Shown here: positions 1 through 11,100 of the stretch, in pieces
Layout of the letters: every line of letters starts with the position of its first letter
How positions within the stretch are numbered: the first letter of the stretch is position 1
Assembly (NCBI RefSeq): GCF_020740795.1
Contig: NC_067296.1
Coordinates: 5,681,001-5,745,000 of the forward strand
Length of the DNA stretch: 64,000 nucleotides
Source of the DNA: Apus apus
Lineage: Eukaryota > Chordata > Aves > Apodiformes > Apodidae
Direction of reading: 5' to 3'
Translations under genes and position numbers: made by a program
Notes under the pieces: generated by a model
Databases searched by the model: none
Told to the model about the DNA's origin: nothing
The model's input: only the letters and a program-made list of their open reading frames with translations

Positions 1-3000
1 GTCCAGGCTGTTCAGATCCGTGGAGACAGAGGACGTGGAAGAAATGCGGGACTTGCTCTCAGCTGCGTCGGGCACTTGCAGGGTGATTTCCTCTGGGCAC
101 TGGCTGGCATCTGCCCCTGGAGGAGACACCGGTAAGAGAAGGAAGAAAAAAGGCTTCTGGAGGTTCTTCATCCCCGGGGCTTCATGGAAAACCCTCCCAA
201 CACTTATCCCTGGGCAGGCTGGGCTTGCCTGGCCCCTCCCAGCAGCTCCCCATGCGGCTGCCGTGGCCGTTTCCCTCCTCAAACCCCCGGCTTGGCTCTG
301 GGCAGGGCTGCACATTCCTTCCCCGTTTTTGGCAGTGGAACCTCTTCCGTCTGGTGTGAAGCCCGGCTGGGAGCCGTGCTGTGTGAGGCTGTCAGCCCCA
401 GCAGGCCAGGAGGTGTTTGGCTTGGCCTCTATGAATCACTACAGCGTGTGTGTGTGTGTGTGGGGAGGAAGGTGCTGGCACCCTGGGCTTCCCCTGCAGG
501 ACCCAAGCCTTGCTGCCTGGGGTCTGGCTGGGAGGTGGAGGGGTTCTGCAGCCTTCCCACTTGGCATGGTGAGCTCTGCAGCATGGTGGGGACCTGGCAA
601 ATCATGACAAGACACAAGACTGCTCCAGAGGAGCTTCAGGACAAGAGAATTCAACCCTCGGACTCTGGGAAGTGCCTGAGTTTCCTTGTTTTCTGCAGTA
701 TAAGGTAGGGTCTGTACCTCTGGGTGGAGGATGGATACTGATGTAGACCAGCCTAGAGTGATGTTCCTCCAGCCTCTCAGATCCCAGCACCAGATATCTC
801 TGTGTGTGTGTGTATCTGCACACAGGGTGGCCAGAGCTGAGGAACAAGCTGGTGTGGGCACTGGGGCCAGGAAGGGCTCCCAGCCTGGCCCGCAAAAGGC
901 TTGGACTGCACATACCTGGCAGGGGCCCAGCAACACTGCTCTCCTCTGTCCCACAGCCAAGAAACACATCCACAGTGTCCTGGTCTGACAGGTCCATCAT
1001 GTCCATCTGCTCCAGCATGTCCACGTTGACCTCCATGGAGGAAATGCTGCCTAAGGGGGCTGCAGAGACCAGTGACAAGGTGAGTGCTAGTGCCAGGGAA
1101 AGGACACCGTGAACCATGTGCAGGCAGGACCCCCAGGAGGGGCCAGCCTTGCTGTGGGGAACAGAATTCCACTGGGAGTCGCCCAGGAAAGCCACATTGC
1201 CTTAAAACACCACTCTGGAATCCCTGGCTGCCTCACTGCCATCCTTTATCCCTGCCCCAAACTGCTGCTCAGAGGAGCCTGTCTGAAGGCAGTGACTACT
1301 CAGGGCGCCAGCCTGGGTACCCATGTGCAGGGACTTCAGCTGCATGGTGTGAGTAATGCACAGCCCGGCCACAGGCAGCATGTGTGGTCCTGTCTCAGGG
1401 CAGGACATGTGTGTCCCCAGCTGCTGGCAGACTGGGGATGTCCCCCTCCTCTCAAACACTCGTGTTGTGGCTCCCTGAAACACCCATGCTGGTGGCTGCA
1501 GCACTTACGTCTCCGGTGCTCTATCTGCAGATGAGACAAAGGGAAGAAGAAATCCATGTCGTGCTGGAAAACCTCCTCAAAGAACTTCTGCCGGTCCCGG
1601 AGTTTCAGCTGCTGCTGCTGCTGCATCTGCTCTGCATCCAGGCTTCGTTGTGCCTGCTCCATGTCAGCTGGGGAGAGAGGTGAGGAAGGTCGGACCAGGC
1701 AGGGCTGTCCGAGCCCTTCTGCCCATCCCAGCTGATGCAGTGTGGCTGTGCTGGGGGGTAGGTGGTTCCCTTCTGCTCTGCTTTATTGATTTAGTCACCA
1801 TGAGTAGATGCTACAGGCTGGAACAGCAGCATCACCAGCACCTGCTGTGCCGGAGCCTCAGATCTCACTTCTGTGATGCAGAGCAGGCAGGAGCTGGGAG
1901 CTCATCTGCTGCCTTCACCACTCCTGAAGGGAATTATGGAGGGGGAAAGGGTGTTGTTATGAGGTTCCTTGCTACAAAACAGAATTATCTGTGAACACCA
2001 ACAAGCAGGGGAAACTCCCAGGGACAGGAACCGGCCTTAGTGCTCCAGGCTTTTTGGGCTGAGGGATGCATAAGGAATAAAAGGCATTAGCAACCCTGTC
2101 ACCCCTGCATCCGCACCCCTGCTGCTGTCACTATAAATACAGCCGCACCCACGCTCGCAGGCTCCTCTGCTCACATCCCCCGCCTGCACAGCCAGCTTGG
2201 CTTCTGCCTGCACAAACATTTTCATTCCTGTAATTCCTCCAGCAGTTCAATGCTGGTGCCCGTGTCCCTGGCTCACACAGAAAGGAGTGATGGGAGCCCT
2301 CAGGCTGTTGCTGAGGGAGGTTGTTGCTGAAGGAGCTTGTTGCTGCATCCCTGGCCCTGGTACCTCCCTTTCAGGGACTACCTGCAGTGCCAGGACCCAA
2401 ATAGCATGGAGGGGCCATGGCTGGTGGCCCTGGCTGTTCCCAGGCTGGTGTTTGACCTAAGCCATTCCAGATTTCCTCTCTGCTGCTTTTGGCCCAGCCG
2501 GTACAAGGAAAATGTGATTACTGGAGCACGCGGTAACCAAGGAAACCAAACAAATATCCTCTGCTCTGCCTGAGTACAGCCCAAACCCTCCACTCCTCTG
2601 GGCTGGGGAGGAGGGAACAAAGGGAGCAGCATCCCCACCCTGTCTGGCAGGAGTGGGGGCGAGGGCAGCAGCAGGGCAGGCTGTCAGCAAGATGTAGTGG
2701 CATAGGACCCAAATGGGAGAGAGGCAGCGGGCCTGGTGAAATGTCCTGGAGATCAAGGTCACATCTTCCTGAGAACCCTTCCAGGGCTCCCTTGCACCCT
2801 GTTTCTGGGGCATCCTTCAGCTAAACCCCCTTGTCTGCAGGTGCCTGCCTGGGAGGCTGGGTTGTGCCTGCAGCACAGCACAGGGGATGCAGCGTGACTC
2901 AGGGTCAGTCACCAAGCAGTTTGTGGAAGAGGCTCTGGTCCTCTTCTGGCTGCTCAGCATCTTCCTGTGGTGCCTGGGGCGTTGAATCTGACTGCCTGAA

Positions 3001-6000
3001 GGGGTCTTTGCCTTGGTATGTCTGACCTAAGCACTGGGTGCCTGCTCTGGTACAGAGGCTTGATGAGCTGTGCAGCACCCTGGGGTGGTGGACACACCAT
3101 GCTGGAGAAGGGTTCCTCATGAGGCTCACCAGAGGCTACCCCAGTGCTGCTGGGGTAAGGCAAAAATCTCCTGCCTCCCCTGTGCTATCTGAAAAAGAGA
3201 ATGGAGCCAGGGACAAAGAGGGAGTACTGATTACATAGCTGGTTCCCTTCAGTAGCTGGAGCCAGCCCTGTCCTGTCTGTCCCAGGCACAGCTCTGCCTG
3301 CCAGCCCAGCTCTGCCAAATCCATGGCAAACTGCTGCAGATCAGCACACCAAGGAGAGCCCGTGGGGCTCCCACCGTGGGGAGGCTGGGCTCAGGGCAGA
3401 GGCTGAGCTGGCTCCCAGATTTAGGGCAACAGACCAGCTCTCCATGTGGCATCTTACCCAGTGTGGAGGTAAGGGGGAGGGTCTCTACATCCTCCTGCAG
3501 TGCAAATACAAACCAAAATGCTAAGTGGGTGTTGTCCCCAGTGCCGTGAGTGCTGCTGATCCCTGCCATTAGTGCTCGCACTGCCCACCTCTCCTCGGCA
3601 TGTGGCTGATACTCGAGATAAGGGTGCTCGGGGCGAGCAGGGAGCGGGTGGCAGCATTCCTGTGGGCGCGGGGGTTTCTCTTGCGGGGGAAATTAGCAGG
3701 ACCTGTTTATGAACTTGTTTTTGAGCCCTCTCCGGGGCGCTGGGCACGAGCACTGAGCTCCCATTATGTAAGGAACGCCGGCAGCAGGAGATGATGGCAG
3801 CTGGGCTGTGCTTGGCCCTGCCTGACCCGTGACCGCGGTGGGAGTCGGGGATGGAGCCTGGAGCCTTTCCCCCCTCTGGGGGCTCTTCCGGGCCCGGGGG
3901 GCGGCGGGGGAGGGGGGGGAGCGAACAGCCCTGCTAGTGTAGCTGCTCCCCAGCAACCCTGGCTGGGAAAAGAAAGGAGCACGGCGTTCCCTGCCGCGGC
4001 CCTTCCCGTGTGACGGCCGGTCACCCTCCCCGGCTGTCAGTCGCCGGGATTGTCTCACCCGGCTGGCATGTTCCCACCGCGGGACACGTTCGCACACACA
4101 ATGCGGCCCCTGTGCACGGCGGGGGATCTGTCGGTACCTGCTGGTGGCCTGGCTTTTGTGGCTATTGTCATGGTTATTACTAGAGCCCGCTCGGCCGAGG
4201 GGCCGGAGGTTTATCTGCATGCAGAGCCAGGCTCTTCCCCGCTGGCTGAACCGCCCAGCGCGGCTGCGGTGGCACCGGGAGCCCCGCTGCCTTCAGATCC
4301 TTCCGGCGCTCATGGGTTATTAGCCAGCGCAGCTCCGAGAGGAACCAGGGCCAAACGCTGGCAAGGAGGTTGGGAAGGCAGGGCAGGATCGTCCCTGGGA
4401 GATGCAGGCAGGGATCTACCTCCTTGTCTGCTCCCAGGCAGCTGCTCACAGGGTGGGCTGTGGGAGAGGATGCCAGCCCTGCTGGTCCCCTCTGCCCTGC
4501 ACACCAAGGAGGTGACCCTGCCATGGTGTGGGCTCACAGGCATCACAGTGGTGGAGAAAGGCTAGGGAGGGCTGGCTGTGAAGGAAACCACTGTGAGCTC
4601 TCTCATCCATACCCTCAGCAAATTGGGCTGGGAGAGGTGCAATTCCTGGGGTGCAGTAGCATGGGGCAAGGGCCAGGCAGGGACTGAAGGTGCTGGAAGC
4701 ACCAGCTTAGGGTGCTCTCGGACCCAGTGTCTGGGCCAGGAGCTGCACATGGTTCAATTATCTGGCTGTGTTCCCACTGGGAGGGGAGGTGGTTTTCATT
4801 CCTCCTTGGCCCCTGGGATCCTGGTACAACCCCCACTCCACGGCAATGAGTAGAAGGGGTGTATTCAGGGATGGGAGAGGGCTTGTTAGTGGAGGCACAA
4901 GGCCAAGAGACAGCCTTTTCTTGAGGTCATGGCTCTGTAATACCTTACAGAGACTTTGAGGGATTGAAAGAAGGTCCAGAAAAGCAGTCTGGGCTGTGGA
5001 AAGGGACTGGGAATGATGGAGAGTTGAACAGAGTTGATGCAAAGTGTCACTCCAAACATGGGCCAGTTCCCTGATGAAGGAAAGAGCTAGGGCAGGTTGC
5101 CCTTCTCCCTGTACTTTTCCCCCAGCCTGATCCCCTGACCTCGCTCTTCCAGAGAGACTTGGGACCTCCCCCAGCTGCTTGGCTTGCCACACTGCACCTT
5201 GTGCTCCGGCTCCCTGTGTGTGGTGCTGCGAGGAAAGTGAGTGGGGGGAAGATGCAGCTTCTCAGCTGCCACTGCATCTTCTGGGAGGCCCTGCAAAGAT
5301 CACAAGAATTTCCCTATCACCCTGCCCTAGCAAAACCCCCCTGGGACAAAGGTAAATCCCAAGGGCTTTTGGCTCCTTTAGCCTTGGGAGAAGCAGCTGG
5401 CAGGGAGAGTTAGGGATGCCCTGGAGAACTGTGCAGGGTCAGGCCATGCAGCGAGGGGATGCCCGGACACGCCGGCTGCCTGAGCGTTAATTCCCTGCAT
5501 GGTCTTCTCTCGATTGGCACGTCTGACCTCGTGTTGCAGCACAGCAAAAAATAACCGTGGCCCCAGTGAGAGGAAACGCACCCGGCGAGTGCGAGGGAGG
5601 CAGCGGTTTTGGCAGAGCCTCTAGCTGGGAAAAGCGGCGCGGGGGGAGAACTAGAGAGGGAGGACACGGCACCTCGTAACCCCTGCCTGTGCCGCAGCTT
5701 CATCGCCTGCACTCCTCCGAGCAATCTCCAAATCCCTTGTGTCTCGGCACTAAAAATATCCCTGCCTCCCAGAGCTCCTTCCCCAGCGAGGCTGTGTCAC
5801 AAGACCCTGCTATTTGCGGGGCCCTGCTTCGATTCCTGCAGACTGGAGCGTGAGGACAAGAAAGCCGGGAGGGCAGCGCGGTGCCCGAGGAGCAGCGCGG
5901 TGGCCCCGGGCACGGCTCCGTGCCAGCCTGTCCCTCTGCAGACCCGCTGTCACCCCGGCCACCACTCACTGATGTGTTTGTTTTGCTTAGCCTCCTCTTC

Positions 6001-6499
6001 CCCTAAAGCCCGCAGGTGCGGGGGGGGATCAGATCCTCCGGGGGGGATTCGGGGCTCTGAGGGATAGTGATGCCACTGCACAACCATCCCGTGGCCCAAC
6101 AGGTCCTCGAGCGCAGCCACTTCCCAGGCAGGTGCCCCCCTCATTCCCGAGCATCCCCATCTCGGGCACGGAGCTTCCCGGGCAGCCCGGGGAGCGGTGC
6201 CAACGCAGCAGGTTGGTGCAGCGGGAGGCGGGGGGGGGGCAAACCGGGGGTGTCCGGGGCTGGGGGGTGGGAGGGGACCTGGGGGCTCGGGAGTAGCGGA
6301 GGGGGGAGAGGTCATGGCTGCTTTGCAAGGGACATCGGGCGAGTGTTGCGAGGGGACGGGGGGGATACAAAGGGGATGCGGACAAGCCCAGCTCTGCCCG
6401 CCCGGCGCGGTGCCCCGTTCCACACCCTCCCCTTCACCCCCCCCACCGGCACTTACCGGGCAGCCGCCGGCTGCGGCTCTGCGCCCCGGGCCCGGACAT
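1..6499 (-). CDS. DBNDD2: Dysbindin domain-containing protein 2 (casein kinase 1 binding protein), 3' end cut by window edge
   Basis: Four coding segments join in phase on the minus strand. They are 6499-6457 (first exon, donor GTAAGT), 1667-1509 (donor GTAAGT), 1059-916 (donor GTATGT) and 116-1, which continues off the left edge. The conserved core start is the Met at 1662. From there 138 residues are readable, and human DBNDD2 has about 161, so roughly 25 acidic C-terminal residues lie outside. Diagnostic stretches are [12 protein letters not shown] (residues 21-32), FPLSHLQIE (40-48), [13 protein letters not shown] (53-65) and the Ser-rich [17 protein letters not shown] near the edge. These align with the human protein across the dysbindin domain. 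Known family role: cytoplasmic protein that binds and restrains casein kinase 1. The upstream exon adds about 15 residues ([14 protein letters not shown], then Ala-Asp) if used, and an in-frame Met at 6682 could extend it further. Core exons are near certain. The 5' exon is inferred from its donor, its phase and the CpG island. Confidence 0.93.
446..462. repeat. GT dinucleotide microsatellite
   Basis: About eight GT units lie in the last DBNDD2 intron (117-915). A second short TG run is at 801-813 in the same intron. Both look like ordinary microsatellites. Confidence 0.9.
3590..4350. promoter_or_regulatory. CpG-rich island inside DBNDD2 intron 1
   Basis: The segment is dense in CG dinucleotides and G/C runs, unlike its flanks. 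It has no recognisable conserved coding exon other than the weak alternative DBNDD2 exon at 4138-4171. It is most simply an alternative promoter of DBNDD2 or an intronic regulatory island. Transcription from it is inference only. Confidence 0.45.
4138..4171 (-). other. DBNDD2: Candidate alternative first coding exon of DBNDD2
   Basis: On the minus strand an ATG at 4171 opens [11 protein letters not shown] and reaches a possible donor (CAG then GTACCG) after 4138. Joining it to the acceptor before 1667 keeps the reading frame, giving Ala-Asp-Met at the junction. The donor is weak compared with GTAAGT after 6457. The exon sits inside a separate GC-rich island, so it may mark a second promoter of the gene. 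It could also be coincidence. Confidence 0.25.
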
Positions 6500-7060
6500 G
6501 CGGCTGCTGCGATCAGCTGCGACGGGACGGGCCGGGCCGGGGCCGGGGCGGCCGGGCTCACCCCCCCGCCGCCCGCCGCTCGCCCATGCTGCGCTGCGGG
6601 GCGGTGCTCGGCTCTGCGCGGGGCGGTGCCAGCGCGCCCAGCCCCGCGGCATCGCGGCGGGGGACACCGGCCGCTGCCCCACGGCGGGGGTACCGAGCAG
6701 CGCTGCCCCCCGGGGGGGGTCCCCGGCCCCTCGGAGAGCAGGAGGGGCCGTGCGCGGTATACTCCGTCCTCACGGAGGGTTTCTGCATTCCCGGGACCAG
6801 CAGAGACCCCGTGCAAGGTCCCTGGTCCCCAAGGACGGTCCCTGCGGAGGGTCTCCCCCTCCACAGCAGCCCCAGGCAGAGCTCCGTGCCCCGCCGGGCC
6901 TGGCCGCTGCTGCCCTGCTGGGGCCGGAGCTTTGCCTCGCAGGGCAGGGGTGGGCAGGGGGGCTGTGCCTGGGCGGAGGGCACAGTTACATGCTTGTTTT
7001 TTTGTGTGCGTCTGTTTTTCTTCTGTAAATTCGGTTCGCCCCATCCCGCGGGAGAGACGC
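6200..7060 (-). promoter_or_regulatory. DBNDD2: CpG island, probable DBNDD2 promoter and first exon
   Basis: This is a very GC- and CpG-rich block surrounding the minus-strand exon that ends at 6457 with a consensus GTAAGT donor. Long open frames on both strands here (up to about 400 codons) are the normal result of high GC and match no family I know. No TATA box was noticed, as is usual for a CpG-island promoter. Confidence 0.6.
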
Positions 7061-10000
7061 CAGCAGGCTGTGCGGGTGGGCCGCGGGCTCCGGCCCCAGC
7101 TCATCCCATGCCTCCTGAGACCCTCATCCCCCAGCAGATCCCACTCCGGGCTGTTTGATCCCACGTTCAGCCCTGCGCATCGGCGCTGCTCCTTGGCAGA
7201 GCAGCGGCTTTGGCCTCCCGCCCCCTTCCTGTGTCTCAGCAGGGTGAGTCAGTGCCTCGCCGTGCCCAGCGCCGGCTCTGCCCTCAGCCCGGTCACTGCC
7301 CAGCGGGACGGGACCGGACCGGACGGGGGGAGCATCCACTCTGCCCTTTTCTCTGGCTGAAAGGGAGTTTCCAATGTCTGTGGCCTGTCCCGCCTGCCCC
7401 ATTTTTAGTGTGTTTGTCTCACTGTCTGGGTGATTAAAAGATAACTGGGTATTGTTTGTATCCCAGCTGTTTTGGCTACTGTTGCTTTGCTGTTCCCCCT
7501 TCCCTTGCCTCCTGGGAGCTCTTGTTGCCAAAAAACAGCTTTGTGGTGGGGACCAGTGCCTGCACCCCTGCACTTGCCTGTAGCTGCTGGCTTCAGCTCG
7601 CACTCAGGACAGTGGTTACAAAGAATAAGCTTTGCCCACGTGAAAGTTTAGCTGTGTCCAACAAGTGCTCTGAGCCCTGCCTGATGTTTTCCAACCTAAG
7701 CAAGGGATGCCGGCGCTGTGGCTACACCCTGGAGGGCTGGGTGGGCAGGCTGGTGTAGCAGAAGTGGGGGCTTGTAGTGTCCAAGGAGCTGCAGGAGAAA
7801 AATCTCTGCTGGGTACCTGCGTGCTCTGGCTTGCTCACAGCTTCCTGTCGTCTGGTGTAGCCATCAGGCAGCATCAGCCTTTGGCCACTGTCCCTGCTGA
7901 CCCCTGTCCTGCACTGCCAGGGAGGAGGCGAGGAGGCAGGGCCGGGGAATTAGCTCAGGTCTCTGCTATGTGACACGTCTGTGTGGGTTGGCACTGGTTC
8001 CCACTGCGAGGCGCAGAGCCTGTTCCTGTGCACACGAGTCCCCCGGAGCACCCCAGGTTCCCTGGGGCTTTTCTGCAGCCTGAGCCCCTGCTGCGGGGAC
8101 AGCACGTGTGGCTGCTGCCCGTGCAGAGTGACATGGACCCTCTGCTGTGGCCCCTCCATCCTGCTTTGCTGCGGGGGGGTTGGAAAAGCAGTGATATCAT
8201 CGGCACTGAGCCTGACTCATCCCAGCTCTCCAGCACAAGCCGTGCTGCTCAGCGGGGCACCCATTTTATTCCAATTAAACCAAGGCAGGCAACCGAGCTC
8301 TATCCACATCATGATTTTTTTCTTTGCTCGTGGCCAAGCATGTCTGCTCCTGGCCAAAAGGTGAGAAGGGATGGAGGTGATGCCGAAGTCAGTAAAGAGC
8401 CTCCACTTATGGTGAGGATCCCTAAGAAAAACCCTTGCCAGATACCTGCAGGTGGCAGCCACCACAGCATCCCTGCCTCCCCTGTGCCTCCAGCCTTGGC
8501 AGATGGCACCTTCTTGTGTCTACAGCCCTCGCTCTAACAAAGAATGCCCAGGTCCTTTGGAGGTGTCCCCTGGGGATCCGGGTCACCAGCTCAGCCCAGG
8601 TAGGAATGATGCCTCTTCTCCTCTCTGTGACACAGAGCTCAGCTCCCACCAAACATCCCCAGGGGAGCCAGCATCAAAGTGTGCCCATCATCAGGAGAAA
8701 ATGTAACATGGCTTGTTCCTGCCCTTCCCTTCTCAGGTTTCTCCCATCTATTAGAGGTTTGGGAAGTGAGTCAGGGAGCTGCAAGGATGGAGCTGGGGAA
8801 GAGTCGGCTGTGACGGGAAAGGTGAACCAGCACCAGGCAGGTGAATCACTCGTTGGTGAAAATAGATTTTATTCTCCAGGAGGCAGGCGTGGAAGGGGCT
8901 GGGAGTGAGCTGAGGCTTGACTCAATCAGTAAATTGTGGAGTCAAGGGAAGAGCGAGGCAAGGCTGCTTTCCCAGTAAACGAGGTGATACATTGCAAGGG
9001 AGCAGCCTGCAGCAGGCAAAGCTCCAGCAGCCGGCGGTACTGCGGCAGCCTTAAAAGGGGAGATTTTAGTCTGGGACAGTGGGGAGGCAGAAAAACTGTA
9101 AACACCCTCAAAGGGACATGGCTGCTGAGAAACAAGCATCTCGGCAGGGCTGGGGAGGTGAGGCGAGGGAGCCGGGCTGGCTGGGGTCCACAGCACTGCT
9201 CTGTGCCAGGAGCCTGTCAGCTCCTTGCCCATGTCCTGCCCTGAGGGAGGGGAGCCCAGTCCTGCCACTTGCAATCCCTTCGCGGTGCCAGTGGAGGCTC
9301 CTGCCAAGCCCTGGGGGTGTGGTGTCCCCACAGGGAGTGTCGTGTCCCCACATCCTCAGGCTCCAGACCATGCAGATGTCCCCGATGGCCAGCCATGGCA
9401 CAGGAGCTGGCGGAGCTGTGAGGTGCAGGCAGCAGGATACCCAGCCCCAGGCAAGAGGCATTCCTGGGGGACCTCAGCAGACACCTGAGCAGAGGGATAA
9501 ATCTCACATCAGGCTGAGGCAGGGGCAGCCCCCCAGTCGTGTGCTCTCACCTGCTCAGCTGCAATTTGAGCAGGCTGGCTCCTTCCCAGCCACGTCAGCA
9601 GCCATGCTCAGCTACAGAGCATTTGCCTCCAGTAAACATGCCAGTCCTAACGAGCACCACAACTCCTTGTTATCCTCCTAAATCAAGAGAGGTGAACAAG
9701 GCCACACAGCATGTCAGTGTCAGAGCTGGGGTTTACCTGGCCCAGCCCTCTGGGGCCACTCTCTGCTGAAGGGATTAGGCCAGTCTGGCTTTGAGAAATG
9801 GCACTGAACTGGCCATCAGGAGGCCAGACAGGGGGCCAAGGTGCAGTTTCACACTTGCTGTGCACCCCAGGAAATCTCCTGCCTGCAGCTCCCCCACCTC
9901 TGCTGCCAGCCCCCTGCGTGCTGCCTTCTGAGTGATGTCCAGGCCCCAGTGTGCAGGTAACTTCTGGCACTGTGATAGTTTTGGGGAGTGTCCTCGAGGT

Positions 10001-10600
10001 CAGAGGTGCTCCAGCTCCTTCTGCAGGCAGCCACAGTACCTGGAGGCTGCCCACAGCCCAGTGGTGCCCCCTCAGCTGTGCCTGCTGTCCTGTCAGTGTC
10101 CCTCACATGCCCTGGCAGGGTGGGTCTTCCCTGTGGCTGCCAGATCCCCAAAAGAGCTGCTGGCTTTTCACACAGAGGGGTCCTCCTGACAGAGGTCACA
10201 GCACTGGGCACCAGCAGGGCTCATGGGCTGCTGGACAGCAGTGTCCCCAACAGCAAAGCTGTCACCAGCAATGAGCGAGCTCTGATATGACAGACCCCCT
10301 GCAGTGATACCATCCAAGCAGCAAGGAACCCTTCTGCTCCCTTCCTGCTGGAGGAAAAGAAAAGGGACTCCTTGGGCAAGACCCAGGATCAGGCTGCAGG
10401 GATGCACAGTCCCCGTATTTCCCTGAAGGCCATGGCAGCCTTGGGAATGGCAGATGCCAGGATCAAGGGAGAAGGTTTGGTAAATGCAGGTGTTGCAAAC
10501 TTTGAACCTACAGACACTCAGGGCTTTGGGGTGCAGGGTGTGAGGGGCCGTGGGTGCTGACGGAGACTCCCGAGGGGATGCGATGCTGTGGGGTCCAGAG
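7061..10600. other. Intergenic region between DBNDD2 and the neuritin-like gene
   Basis: The two genes diverge from this interval. I found no open frame with recognisable protein similarity, no tRNA-like structure and no interspersed repeat. The sequence is moderately GC-rich unique DNA. Confidence 0.6.
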
Positions 10601-10619
10601 GTGCAGGAATCAGGGAGCA

Positions 10620-11100
10620 GCGATGGGGCCGGGGGCGTAGGGGGCAAGGGCCGGGGTGGTGGGCACGGGGCTGCCCCGGGTGCTCATTAGCCGCGGCCCC
10701 GCCTCCTGCTTAATTAGCCGCGGCCAAAGCCGCTCATTAGCGGCCGCCGGGGCTGGGCGCCCTCCCCGCGGAGGCGGGCGGGGAGCTCTGCCGGCCATGG
10801 GAGCACCGGCACCGACAGCAGCACCGACAGCAGCACCGACAGCAGCACCGACAGCAGCACCGGCACCGACAGCAGCAGCAGCGGGGCTGGAGCCGGAGCC
10901 CGGTGGAGCCGCGGCGGGATGGGGCACGGGCGGGGCACAGCCATGCTGCTCCTCGCCTTGGGTAAGGCTGCCCGGGCGGGGGTCAGGCTGGGGGTGCCCG
11001 GGCGGGCGGTTTGGGGGTACCCGGGCTGTGGAGGAGCCTCTTCCCAGGCGGCCCCTGGGGTGTCCAGGCAGGGGGATGCGGGGTCCCCTCCCTCCTCGCC
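10620..11100 (+). promoter_or_regulatory. GC-rich promoter region of the neuritin-like gene with three ATTAGC-type motifs
   Basis: A CpG-rich block spans the first coding exon. Upstream of it are three related elements: CATTAGCCGCGGCC at 10685-10698, AATTAGCCGCGGCC at 10712-10725 and CATTAGCGGCCGCC at 10735-10748. Each has an ATTA core of the kind bound by homeodomain proteins, fused to a GC-rich tail. No TATA box was seen. The transcription start is not fixed by sequence alone. Confidence 0.5.
10809..10874 (+). repeat. 12-bp minisatellite in the 5' leader of the neuritin-like gene
   Basis: Five copies of GCACCGACAGCA, with one extra half unit (GCACCG) before the last copy, lie 45-110 bp upstream of the chosen start codon. 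An out-of-frame ATG at 10798 in a strong context (GCCATGGGAG) opens a reading frame through the array with a Pro-Thr-Ala-Ala repeat. It would act as an upstream open reading frame if the leader begins before it. Confidence 0.85.

Noticed and set aside
2132-2139. TATAAATA on the plus strand followed by GC-rich sequence in DBNDD2 intron 1
   Set aside because: Looks like a core promoter, but no plus-strand exon or reading frame follows that could be a gene.
5950-7164. Long open frames on both strands (360-400 codons) over a GC-rich block
   Set aside because: Pro/Gly/Arg/Ala-rich translations without domain resemblance. High GC removes stop codons, and the block is explained as a CpG island with the DBNDD2 first exon.
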